Source: Actinomycetota bacterium
GTDB lineage: Bacteria > Actinomycetota > Acidimicrobiia > IMCC26256 > PALSA-610
NCBI GenBank assembly: GCA_030839105.1
Contig: JAUZEI010000394.1
Coordinates: 1-5,536, forward strand
DNA length: 5,536 bases
Direction: 5' to 3'
The notes beneath the pieces are model-generated. The model made no database searches. It was not told the origin of the DNA and saw only the letters and a list, made by a program, of their open reading frames with translations. The position numbers and the translations under genes are program-made. Of this stretch, positions 1 to 5,536 are shown piece after piece (positions within the stretch are counted from its first letter, which is position 1; each line of letters opens with the position of its first letter).

Positions 1-24
1 GTCACCGCCGCCGACGCGGTCCGG

Positions 25-1488
25 TCAGCCGGCGGCCACGATGCCCCCGCCCGGCGGGATGATGGCCTTGAGCTCGACGTAGTGCTCGAGGCCTTCCTTG
101 CCGAACTCCCGGCCGACGCCCGACGCCTTGAAGCCGCCGAACGGCGCCATGAAGTCCATCGTGTACTGGTTGACTGCGTAGGTGCCGGTACGGACCCGAC
201 GGGCGATGTCCATGCCCTGCTCGATGTCGGCCGTCCAGACGGATCCCGCCAGGCCGTACTCGCTGTCGTTTGCAAGACGGACCGCGTCGCGCACGTCGTC
301 GTAGGGGATGACGGTGAGGACGGGCCCGAAGATCTCCTCGCGCGCGATGCGCATGTCGTTGTTCGCGTTCGAGAACACCGTCGGCTGCACGTACCAACCG
401 CGCTCGATGCCGGCCGGTCGGCCGTTGCCGCCGACGACGACGCGTGCCCCTTCTTCCTGGCCGAGCGCGATGTACTTCTCGACGCGCTCCTGCTGGCGCT
501 TGGCGACGAGCGGACCGATCTCGGTGGTGGCGACGGAAGGATCTCCGACCTCCAGGCCGCCGACCATGGTCGCGATCGCGTCGACGACCTCGTCGTACCG
601 GCCGCGGCTGGCGAGGATGCGCGTCTGCGCGACGCACGCCTGCCCGTTGTTCATCAGCGATGCCGTCTTCAGGCCTTCGACGGTGGCCGCGAGGTCCGCG
701 TCGTCGAGGATGATCGCCGCCGACTTCCCGCCGAGCTCGAGGCTCACGCGCTTGAGCTGGTCGCCACAGATCGATGCGATGCGACGACCGGCTGCGGTCG
801 AGCCGGTGAACGCGACCTTGTCGATGCCCGGATGGCGGACGAGGTGCTCTCCGACCTCGCGCCCGGCGGGCAGGATCGAGACGACACCCTTCGGGATCTC
901 GGCCTCTTCGAGCAGCTCCGCCATGAGGTAGGCGTCGAGGGGAGTCTCGGGGGCGGGCTTGATGATGATCGTGCACCCGGTCAACAGCGCGGGCGCGAGC
1001 TTGGCCATCGTCACGAACTGCGGCACGTTCCACGGCACGATGCCGGCCACGACCCCGACCGGCTCGTGGCGCACGATGACATCGGTGCCGAGCATGCCGG
1101 TGCGCGTGTCTTCCCAGGGAAACTGCTGCGCGATGCCGACGAAAGTGTTGAGCATCATCCACGCCGCGGGGGCCTGACCGAGGTTGGAGAACGAGATCGG
1201 CGAGCCCATCTCGGCGGTGATGATCTCGGCCATATCCGCGAGGCGGGCCGCATACGCGTTCCCGAAGCGCTCGACGGCGGCGATGCGTTCCTCGGCGGAG
1301 CGGCGCGGCCAGTCGCCGTCGTCGAACTCGGCCCGGGCTGACGCGACGGCGCGGTCGACGTCGGCCGTCGTGGCTTCGGGCACCCGGCCGATGATCTCCT
1401 CGGTGTGCGGTGAGATCACGTCGATGACCGCGCCGCCCGCCGGCTCGACCCATTCCCCGCCGATGAACAGCTTGTCGTGCACGTTCAC
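25..1488 (-). CDS. NAD(P)-dependent aldehyde dehydrogenase
   Basis: Cytoplasmic enzyme that would oxidise an aldehyde to its carboxylic acid with NAD(P)+. The 487-residue length is normal for the family. From the GTG start I see PWN at 152-154 (oxyanion Asn154), IIIKPAPE with Lys177, the nucleotide-binding FTGS at 227-230, LELGG with general base Glu251, GQAC with catalytic Cys285, and EEIFGP with Glu385, so it looks fully active. The C-terminus (GGFKASGVGREFG) is also typical. The Glu that usually selects NAD two residues after Lys-x in KxAE is shifted (KPAPE), so the preferred cofactor is unclear. The GTG at 1488 is chosen because GGAGG lies six bases upstream and the protein then begins with the usual VHDKLFIGGEWV; the ATG 18 codons further upstream adds an unrelated basic tail. 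It is divergent from modA. The substrate cannot be read from sequence, so no symbol is given. Confidence 0.95.
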   Translation of the reverse strand: MNVHDKLFIGGEWVEPAGGAVIDVISPHTEEIIGRVPEATTADVDRAVASARAEFDDGDWPRRSAEERIAAVERFGNAYAARLADMAEIITAEMGSPISFSNLGQAPAAWMMLNTFVGIAQQFPWEDTRTGMLGTDVIVRHEPVGVVAGIVPWNVPQFVTMAKLAPALLTGCTIIIKPAPETPLDAYLMAELLEEAEIPKGVVSILPAGREVGEHLVRHPGIDKVAFTGSTAAGRRIASICGDQLKRVSLELGGKSAAIILDDADLAATVEGLKTASLMNNGQACVAQTRILASRGRYDEVVDAIATMVGGLEVGDPSVATTEIGPLVAKRQQERVEKYIALGQEEGARVVVGGNGRPAGIERGWYVQPTVFSNANNDMRIAREEIFGPVLTVIPYDDVRDAVRLANDSEYGLAGSVWTADIEQGMDIARRVRTGTYAVNQYTMDFMAPFGGFKASGVGREFGKEGLEHYVELKAIIPPGGGIVAAG

Positions 1489-1494
1489 GAAAGA

Positions 1495-1499
1495 CCTCC
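1495..1499 (-). promoter_or_regulatory. Ribosome binding site of the aldehyde dehydrogenase gene
   Basis: GGAGG on the minus strand, six bases before the GTG at 1488. It is a near-perfect Shine-Dalgarno match and decides the start in favour of this GTG over the ATG at 1542. Confidence 0.8.
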
Positions 1500-1535
1500 A
1501 AGACGTCGTGTCGGCGGCATGGTACCTTCGCCACC

Positions 1536-1557
1536 GTCGCACTAGTCCGGATGCGAC
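1536..1557. promoter_or_regulatory. Inverted repeat between divergent genes, possible operator
   Basis: GTCGCA (1536-1541) and TGCGAC (1552-1557) form a perfect six-base inverted repeat around ten bases. Inside it lie the palindrome ACTAGT (1541-1546) and an overlapping pair TAGTC (1543-1547) / GACTA (1555-1559). It sits between the starts of the aldehyde dehydrogenase gene and modA, where a dimeric regulator could control one or both. The regulator is not in the window. The sequence shows only the symmetry; the operator role is inference. Confidence 0.35.
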
Positions 1558-1578
1558 TAAATGCTCCGCAAGATTCCC

Positions 1579-1582
1579 GAGG
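1579..1582 (+). promoter_or_regulatory. Probable ribosome binding site of modA
   Basis: GAGG five bases before the ATG at 1588. The alternative ATG at 1561 has no purine-rich site in front of it, so this motif favours the shorter form with a normal-sized signal peptide. Confidence 0.5.
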
Positions 1583-1587
1583 TTCGG

Positions 1588-2403
1588 ATGTCAACGGCAA
1601 GTCGCTCCCGATCGGCACTCGTGGCCGTGCTCTTCGTGCTCTCGGCGACCGCGTGCGGGAGCAGCAGCAAGCCCTCGACGTCGTCGACGACCTCGACCGT
1701 CCCGGGGTCGGCGCGGCCGGCGCTCAGTGGTCCGTTGAACGTGTTCGCGGCGTCGTCGCTGACCGAAGCGTTCAAGACGGAACAGACGAACCTGAGCACG
1801 AGTAACTCGGGCCTATCCCTCACGTTCAACTTCGCGGGCTCGCAGGCACTCGTGACCCAGATCCAACAGGGCGCCGACGTCGACGTGTTCGCGTCGGCCG
1901 ACACCAAGAACATGAAGAAGCTCGAAGACGCGGGGCTCGTGGACCCGCCGAGGACATTTGCCCGCAACCGGCTCGAGATCGCGGTCGCGCCCGGGAACCC
2001 GAAGCACATCACGAGCCTCGCCGACCTCGAGAGGTCGGGGGTGACGCTGGTGCTCGCCGACGTGTCGGTTCCCGCCGGCAAGTACGCGCGCCAGGCCTTC
2101 ACGAATGCCGGTCTCCCCGCGCCGGAGCCGGTGTCGAACGAGCTCGACGTGAAATCGGCGTTGTCGAAGCTCACGCTCGGCGAGGCCGACGCGGTCGTCG
2201 TCTACGTGACCGACGTGAAGGCCGCGGGCAACAAGGTCGAAGGCGTGACGATCCCCGACGCCCAGAACGTCGTGGCGGTCTACCCGATCGCCGTGCTGAA
2301 GGCGGCGAAGCACGCGGCCGCGGCCGCGGCGTTCGTCGACGAGATCGCGACCGGCGGCGGGCAGCAGGTCTTGAAGGACAAGGGGTTCCTGCCGCCATCC
2401 TGA
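1588..2403 (+). CDS. modA: Molybdate ABC transporter substrate-binding lipoprotein ModA
   Basis: Lipid-anchored protein that would capture molybdate (or tungstate) outside the membrane and hand it to a ModB/ModC transporter. From the ATG at 1588 it has 271 residues. A basic start (Arg6, Arg8), a hydrophobic stretch (10-19) and a lipobox ending ATAC give lipidation at Cys23, followed by a Ser/Thr/Pro linker to about residue 48. The binding domain shows the family signatures: VFAASSL (52-58), FAGS (82-85), ADVDVFAS, NRLEIAV, VPAGKYA (161-167), DVKS (187-190), VVYVTD with Tyr206, and YPIAVL (232-237). The Ser, Val and Tyr positions that hold the oxyanion in E. coli ModA appear to be kept. The ATG at 1561 is possible but has no ribosome site. 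No permease or ATPase gene follows: the next gene is an unrelated secreted protein, so partners must be elsewhere. Identity is firm; molybdate versus tungstate preference is not determined. Confidence 0.94.
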   Translation: MSTASRSRSALVAVLFVLSATACGSSSKPSTSSTTSTVPGSARPALSGPLNVFAASSLTEAFKTEQTNLSTSNSGLSLTFNFAGSQALVTQIQQGADVDVFASADTKNMKKLEDAGLVDPPRTFARNRLEIAVAPGNPKHITSLADLERSGVTLVLADVSVPAGKYARQAFTNAGLPAPEPVSNELDVKSALSKLTLGEADAVVVYVTDVKAAGNKVEGVTIPDAQNVVAVYPIAVLKAAKHAAAAAAFVDEIATGGGQQVLKDKGFLPPS

Positions 2404-2407
2404 GTCG

Positions 2408-2449
2408 TTCCGGGGTTTCTCACCGAGAATCGCCCCTCCGGGCCCGGAA
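2408..2449 (+). terminator. Hairpin region after modA, candidate terminator
   Basis: It starts four bases after the modA stop. One fold pairs GGGG (2412-2415) with CCCC (2433-2436) outside TTCTC (2417-2421) / GAGAA (2425-2429) with a three-base loop. A competing fold pairs TTCCGGG (2408-2414) with CCCGGAA (2443-2449), and TCCGGGCCCGGA (2437-2448) is a perfect palindrome. No T tract follows, so it is not a canonical intrinsic terminator, but position and stability fit transcript-end formation in a GC-rich actinobacterium. Confidence 0.45.
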
Positions 2450-2467
2450 GTCGCGTCGCCCGGCTCA

Positions 2468-2480
2468 CGTTTCGCAAACG
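2468..2480. repeat. Short perfect inverted repeat CGTTT-N3-AAACG
   Basis: Two five-base arms around CGC, about 185 bases before the DUF3494 start. It could be a small regulator site upstream of the surface-protein operon, or chance. Only the symmetry is seen. Confidence 0.25.
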
Positions 2481-2664
2481 GTCTGACGATAACGACAGCA
2501 GGGTTCCGGCATCTCGCGATTCGCAGTGACCCTTGTCCTGCCCGGCGCGGGTCGGGTCTCACTCCTCGCAGACCTCTGGTCAGCACTTCGTACGTACACG
2601 GGTCGATCACCCTTGCGGCGGCGTCTTGTCGGCAACGCTTGCCCGTACGAAACGAGCTCAACTG

Positions 2665-3729
2665 ATGCATCTCACCGCGAGTGCGCGCCGAGGCGGAGTG
2701 GCTCTGACGTCACTCGCGCTGATCGGTGCGCTCCTGTTGACGTTTGCCAACACCGCGGGCGCGGTGACCGAACCGAAGGTCATTTTGGGCGCAGCTGCGA
2801 GCTACTCGGTGCTGGCAGGTCCGTCGGTCAGCAATGTCGGGCTCACCACGATGAACGAGAACCTCGGCGTCTCTCCGGGCCTCGCCCCCGCGATCACCGG
2901 CTTTCCCCCGGGGCTCGTGAACCTTCCCGGGGTCAAAGACCAGGTGCATTCCGCGCAGGCGCAACTGGATCTCACGGCCGCCTTCACGGATGCCGCGTCG
3001 CGCACGCTCACCGCGATCAAGGGTCCCAACCTCTCCGGGCTCACGCTGAAAGGCGGCGTGTACCACGCGACCGCCCGGGCGGCGCTTCTCCTGCCCGTGA
3101 ACTCGACGCTGACGCTCGACGGTGAAGGAGATCCCAACACCGTGTTCGTCTTCCAGACCGACTCGACGCTCACCACGTTTTCCAACAGCCACGTCAATCT
3201 CATCAACGGCGCCCAGGAATGCAACGTGTACTGGGAGGTGCTGAGCTCGGCGAACCTGGGCAGCGGTTCGACGTTCGTGGGCAACATCCTCGCCCTGACC
3301 TCGATCACCATGCAGAACAACGTGACGGTCCACGGTCGGGCCCTCGCTCGCAATGCGGGCATCACGCTCATCAACGATCACTTCACCGCACCCACGTGCG
3401 CGACCGTCCTTCCCCCTACGACCACGACCGCGTTGCCCGGCGCGGGTGCCCCGACGACCACGCTGCCTGGCGGTGGCGGAGTCACGACGTCGACCGTTGC
3501 GGGCGGCGGCACCGGCCCGACGGTTCCCGGCGGTGGGGCTACGACGACGACGCTCGGGCTCACGGTCGGGATCGTCGGCCCACCCCGCACCGGAGTCGCA
3601 CCCTTGCCGTCGTCGAAGAGATTCCCGTGGCCCGCGCTGACTCTGCTCGGAGTGGCGGGCGCCGCGACGACCGGCTTCGTCGTTCGGCGCCGGTTGCATG
3701 CCGGCGGCGCGCCGACGATCGGCCGTTGA
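2665..3729 (+). CDS. Secreted DUF3494 (ice-binding-like) protein with C-terminal sorting-like signal
   Basis: A 354-residue surface protein. It has a Sec-type signal peptide (residues 1-33, RR at 8-9, hydrophobic 12-27, AxA-type cut after AGA). A DUF3494 domain follows at about 36-245, with recognisable features: ILGAAASYSVLAG near its start, the repetitive middle GVYHATARAALLLP, DPNTVFVFQTDSTL, CNVYWEV, and FVGNILALTSITMQN...GRALARNAGITL. Cys186 and Cys245 may form a disulfide. Residues 246-300 are a Thr/Gly/Pro linker. The end has PPRTG (306-310), a hydrophobic segment (about 320-340) and RRR (341-343), the layout of a sortase substrate. The family folds as a beta-solenoid; some members bind ice, while many in mesophiles have no proven role and may act in adhesion, so ice binding is not claimed. 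The ATG at 2665 is chosen because it gives a proper signal peptide, though only a weak GAG lies eight bases before it; GTG at 2698 is a less likely start. The sortase gene overlaps its stop. Confidence 0.9.
   Translation: MHLTASARRGGVALTSLALIGALLLTFANTAGAVTEPKVILGAAASYSVLAGPSVSNVGLTTMNENLGVSPGLAPAITGFPPGLVNLPGVKDQVHSAQAQLDLTAAFTDAASRTLTAIKGPNLSGLTLKGGVYHATARAALLLPVNSTLTLDGEGDPNTVFVFQTDSTLTTFSNSHVNLINGAQECNVYWEVLSSANLGSGSTFVGNILALTSITMQNNVTVHGRALARNAGITLINDHFTAPTCATVLPPTTTTALPGAGAPTTTLPGGGGVTTSTVAGGGTGPTVPGGGATTTTLGLTVGIVGPPRTGVAPLPSSKRFPWPALTLLGVAGAATTGFVVRRRLHAGGAPTIGR
3412..3558 (+). repeat. Degenerate Thr/Gly/Pro repeat encoding the wall-spanning linker
   Basis: Codons 250-298 of the DUF3494 protein encode imperfect units of a Thr run followed by PG and a Gly run: TTTTALPGAGA, TTTLPGGGG, TSTVAGGGTG, TVPGGGA, TTTTLG. 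At DNA level these are ACG/ACC-rich and GGCGGTGG-rich tracts. Such tracts usually act as flexible, possibly glycosylated stalks that carry a domain out through the cell wall, and are prone to length change. Confidence 0.7.
3580..3729 (+). other. C-terminal cell-wall sorting-like signal (PPRTG, hydrophobic span, basic tail)
   Basis: PPRTG (3580-3594) is followed by about nine residues, a hydrophobic stretch of about 20 residues starting FPWPALTLLG, then RRR and a short tail. This is the three-part order of an LPXTG signal, with the first Leu replaced by Pro. The adjoining sortase gene supports reading it as a true processing signal. Cleavage between Thr and Gly is inferred from the family, not seen. 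Confidence 0.65.
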
Positions 3730-4487
3730 TTCGCCGATCGAGCCGACGCCGGTCGCGCACGCCCCGATCGAAGTCGATCGCGATCGTCGCGACGACGGCG
3801 GCGCTCGGCGCCTGTGGGGGCGCGAATCTCGGGGTGGGAGCGGTTTCCTCGACAACGACGACGACGCGCATCGCGGCACCGGCGCGCACCCCGGTGCGCG
3901 CCCGGCCCGTCCCGGCGTTGCCGGTTCCCGCGCCGCTCTTTCCGCCCGGCCTCGACATCCGCTCCGGGCCCGTGCCCGTTCCGATCCAACTCCGTATCCC
4001 GTCGTTGCGTGTCGACGCGACAGTGGTGGGAGTCGGAGTTCTGCCGAACGACGTCATGGACGCGCCGGAGGGTCCGATCAACGACCCCGTGTGGCAACAG
4101 GCGTTCTGGTACCGCGGCAGCGCGGTCCCCGGAGTGCTCAGCACTGCGGTGATCGCCGGCCACATCAACGGGCCGCGCGGTACTCGGGGAGTGTTCGGCC
4201 ACATCGATCAGCTCCGGCCCGGCGATCCGATCGTCGTGCACGATCCGCGCCGCGAGCTCGACGTCCGGTTCGTGGTGACGCGCACTGCTGACTTCTCGCT
4301 CGCCGAGACGAGGCAGAAGGACGTGTTGCGCCAGATCTATGGCGTCGGTCCCGTCGCAGGAACGACGCCGCAGGCTTCGGCCGACCATCGCGCGCACCTG
4401 ACACTCGTGACGTGCGCCGGCGACTTCGACACGCGCCTCGGCACGCACGACCATCGCCTTGCAGTGTTCGCGATTCGCGTCGCCTGA
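3726..4487 (+). CDS. Class E/F-like sortase (transpeptidase), possible lipoprotein
   Basis: Cysteine transpeptidase that would cut a sorting motif in a secreted protein and join it to the cell envelope. Numbered from the TTG start (253 residues), the sortase fold begins near 86 (IQLRIPSLRVDATVVGVG). It carries AGH with catalytic His146, TLVTC with nucleophile Cys230, and HDHRLAVFA with Arg244 in the place of the conserved Arg. The AGHIN...GVFGHIDQLRPGD block resembles actinobacterial class F and E enzymes. The N-terminus is very basic (3-16), then has a short hydrophobic run and LGAC (27-30), which fits a lipobox at Cys30. A Thr run (43-47) and a Pro-rich stalk (52-74) lead to the catalytic domain. 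I found no in-frame ATG or GTG near the domain; TTG at 3726 overlaps the upstream TGA as TTGA, typical of translational coupling. The neighbouring DUF3494 protein is its obvious substrate. Exact class and substrate motif are not certain. Confidence 0.88.
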   Translation: MIRRSSRRRSRTPRSKSIAIVATTAALGACGGANLGVGAVSSTTTTTRIAAPARTPVRARPVPALPVPAPLFPPGLDIRSGPVPVPIQLRIPSLRVDATVVGVGVLPNDVMDAPEGPINDPVWQQAFWYRGSAVPGVLSTAVIAGHINGPRGTRGVFGHIDQLRPGDPIVVHDPRRELDVRFVVTRTADFSLAETRQKDVLRQIYGVGPVAGTTPQASADHRAHLTLVTCAGDFDTRLGTHDHRLAVFAIRVA

Positions 4488-4498
4488 CTCGCAGGACC

Positions 4499-4530
4499 GG
4501 CGCCGGCCCGTTGCGCGTCGGGCCCGCGCC
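4499..4530. terminator. Strong GC hairpin between convergent genes, candidate two-way terminator
   Basis: A left arm of 12 bases (4499-4510) pairs with 4519-4530 with one mismatch around an eight-base loop. It lies in the 61-base gap between the ends of the sortase and cutA genes, where both transcripts must stop. No T tract is present on either strand, so termination is inferred from position and stem strength. Confidence 0.5.
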
Positions 4531-4548
4531 ACCGGGGACCGACGTCGG

Positions 4549-4887
4549 TCAGCCGTCGCCGGCACCGAGCCGCGGGCGCCGCGTCTCGGTTGCGACCCAC
4601 GCCGCATAGGGCTCGGAGGCAGAGAGCTCGTGCTCGACGATCTCGGGGACGTCGTACGGATGGCGAAGCCGCACCAGGTCGAACACCTCGGCGCACCGCT
4701 CGCGTGTGGTCTTGCAGACGAAGAGCCACTCTTGGGCCTCGTTGACCGAGCCCTGCCACCAGTACCGGCTCGTCACCGGACCAACGGTTTGCACACACGC
4801 CACGAGAGACCCGTTCAGCAACTCCGAAGCGATTTCGTCCCCGCGTGCCCGGTCGTCGATGGAGAACTGCACCTGGACGACGTTCAT
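4549..4887 (-). CDS. cutA: CutA-family divalent-cation tolerance protein
   Basis: Small cytoplasmic protein of 112 residues, the usual length for CutA, which forms a PII-like trimer. It was linked in E. coli to copper and other divalent-metal tolerance, though its biochemical role is still not settled. Signatures in order are the early beta strand, LVACVQ with Cys31, SRYWWQG (40-46), a lysine-containing strand ending FVCKTTRER (56-64), and the hallmark HPYDVPEI (76-83), followed by AAWVATETR. The last dozen residues are a divergent tail. The ATG at 4887 has AGAAG seven bases upstream, an acceptable ribosome site. The gene begins 24 bases after the membrane-protein gene ends, so the two probably form one transcript. 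It converges on the sortase gene. Confidence 0.93.
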   Translation of the reverse strand: MNVVQVQFSIDDRARGDEIASELLNGSLVACVQTVGPVTSRYWWQGSVNEAQEWLFVCKTTRERCAEVFDLVRLRHPYDVPEIVEHELSASEPYAAWVATETRRPRLGAGDG

Positions 4888-4911
4888 TGTGGAACTTCTA
4901 CTGCGCGTCGT

Positions 4912-5529
4912 TCATCGTGCGACGCGCGCGAACACGAGATCCTCCGCTCGAGCGGTCCGGATCGACCAGGAAACGGTGAGCACGATGGCGCTGATCGTTA
5001 TCGCGAGGCTCACGAAGCTCTTCACGGCGACGAACGTGGTCGTGGGCAGGCTGACCAACAGCGTGAACGTGGTCGCCGCGCTCAGAAGGTGCACTCCCGC
5101 CCAAAGCAGTGTCAGTCCACTGAACAGCCGCACGACGCCGGGGCGACAGGCGATCTCCGGTGCGAGCGGGCAGAAGTCGGACGCCATGCGCGCGATCATC
5201 GGGCGCCCGAACGTGAGCGAGCCGAGGAACACGAGCGCGAGGGCGAGCGTCGTCGCGACCGGCTGTAGGAAATACATGAACGTGCCGCTCGCGATGCCGA
5301 CGATCGTGCGCACTGTCAGCCCGACGACCGCAAGCTGAAGAACTCCGGGAATGCAATGGCCGCTGATCAGGCGGCGAATCACCGCGCCGTACGACCAGAA
5401 CAGCACTGCGAGCATCGCCGGTGTCGGGCCGAGCGTCACGAGAAAGACGTACAGCAGAACCGCGGGAATGATCGTCGCTTCGATCAGTGACGGAAGCGAT
5501 CGGCGCCCGACGGCTTGGAGGACGCGCAC
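4912..5529 (-). CDS. VC0807-like integral membrane protein (5' end at window edge)
   Basis: Inner-membrane protein of at least 205 residues with about six hydrophobic segments: roughly 15-33, 36-52, 61-80, 84-106, 132-160 and 165-190. The pattern of an early IEATIIPAVLLY segment, a WSYGAVIRRL motif (45-54), TVRTIVGIASGTFMYFLQP (72-90), and LTFGRPMIARMASDFCPL (105-122) matches my memory of the VC0807 family found in actinobacteria, whose function is unknown. The GTG at 5529 is the first start in view but has no ribosome site, and the frame stays open to the end of the window, so the real start may lie beyond 5536. It is followed at 24 bases by cutA, probably in the same operon. Family assignment is from remembered pattern, not a search. 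Confidence 0.72.
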   Translation of the reverse strand: MRVLQAVGRRSLPSLIEATIIPAVLLYVFLVTLGPTPAMLAVLFWSYGAVIRRLISGHCIPGVLQLAVVGLTVRTIVGIASGTFMYFLQPVATTLALALVFLGSLTFGRPMIARMASDFCPLAPEIACRPGVVRLFSGLTLLWAGVHLLSAATTFTLLVSLPTTTFVAVKSFVSLAITISAIVLTVSWSIRTARAEDLVFARVAR

Positions 5530-5536
5530 CCGGGAG

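Larger units (their letters stand above)
2404..2664 (+). other. Spacer between modA and the DUF3494 gene, with inverted repeats
   Basis: This 261-base stretch has no gene I can support; the open frames running through it give low-complexity or Arg-rich products. After the hairpin near modA it holds CGTTT-CGC-AAACG (2468-2480), a perfect short inverted repeat. Nearer the next gene, TTCGTAC (2587-2593) plus GGG (2600-2602) can pair with CCCGTACGAA (2642-2651), leaving a six-base bulge on the left arm. The enclosed stretch has a smaller stem made from TTG/CAA and GCG/CGC. I see no convincing -35/-10 pair. The promoter of the DUF3494-sortase pair must probably lie here, and the leader is likely structured. 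Confidence 0.5.

Noticed and set aside
1..24. Possible start (GTG, minus strand, at 5) of another gene after the aldehyde dehydrogenase gene
   Set aside because: Only a few bases are in the window, too little to support a gene.
82..1341. Long plus-strand open frame opposite the aldehyde dehydrogenase gene
   Set aside because: It is antisense to a gene with clear domain motifs, has no recognisable domain, and is expected from high GC at third positions.
1519..1546. TACCAT as a -10 box for the aldehyde dehydrogenase gene, minus strand
   Set aside because: The -35 slot 16 bases upstream (ACTAGT) does not resemble TTGACA; support is too weak to annotate.
2..1618. Long open frame on the minus strand over the aldehyde dehydrogenase gene
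   Set aside because: It is an Arg-rich, low-complexity shadow frame; the overlapping aldehyde dehydrogenase frame has all catalytic motifs.
2468..2530. Resemblance to a c-di-GMP (GEMM-I) riboswitch (GCAAAC then ACAGCAGGGTTCCGGC)
   Set aside because: There is no GNRA loop between the two boxes, the second box departs from the GCAAAGCC core, and the closing stem is missing. The likeness is probably chance.
2533..2664. Upstream extension of the DUF3494 gene to a start at 2533
   Set aside because: It would put 44 non-signal residues before a good signal peptide, and has no supporting ribosome site.
3430..3483. LPGAG and LPGGG in the linker as sorting motifs
   Set aside because: They lack the Thr and are not followed by a hydrophobic span and basic tail; PPRTG downstream is in the correct place.
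3378..4607. 409-codon minus-strand open frame opposite the sortase
   Set aside because: It is an Arg/Val/Pro-rich shadow with no domain; the plus strand has a clear sortase.

Overview
This is a GC-rich bacterial window with five protein genes: one on the minus strand, three on the plus strand, then two on the minus strand. The likely source is an actinobacterium. The evidence is the high GC, GTG and TTG starts, two lipobox-type signal peptides, a sortase with a cell-wall-type substrate, and long Thr/Pro/Gly linkers. Thr-run linkers like these are common in Acidimicrobiia, but that placement is an inference from style and was not tested by a database match.

Layout: (1) 25-1488, minus: a complete NAD(P)-dependent aldehyde dehydrogenase with all catalytic motifs. 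(2) About 100 bases of divergent spacer carrying a GTCGCA-N10-TGCGAC inverted repeat. (3) 1588-2403, plus: a ModA-type molybdate-binding lipoprotein, with no modB or modC beside it. (4) 2404-2664: a spacer with a hairpin just after modA and further inverted repeats in the leader of the next gene. (5) 2665-3729, plus: a secreted protein with a DUF3494 (ice-binding-like) domain, a Thr/Gly/Pro linker and a C-terminal sorting-like signal (PPRTG, hydrophobic segment, RRR). (6) 3726-4487, plus: a class E/F-like sortase whose TTG start overlaps the previous stop codon. (7) A short convergent spacer with a strong GC hairpin. (8) 4549-4887, minus: CutA. (9) 4912-5529, minus: a VC0807-like membrane protein whose 5' end lies at the window edge.

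The most interesting part is 2665-4487. A surface-directed DUF3494 protein and a sortase form a tightly coupled pair, which suggests a dedicated display cassette: the sortase would attach this one substrate to the cell envelope. The substrate has a non-standard sorting motif, and the sortase carries a possible lipoprotein signal in place of an obvious long transmembrane anchor. The flanking genes (aldehyde dehydrogenase, ModA, CutA, VC0807-like) look like ordinary chromosomal metabolism and transport. I saw no mobile elements, CRISPR arrays, tRNA or rRNA genes.
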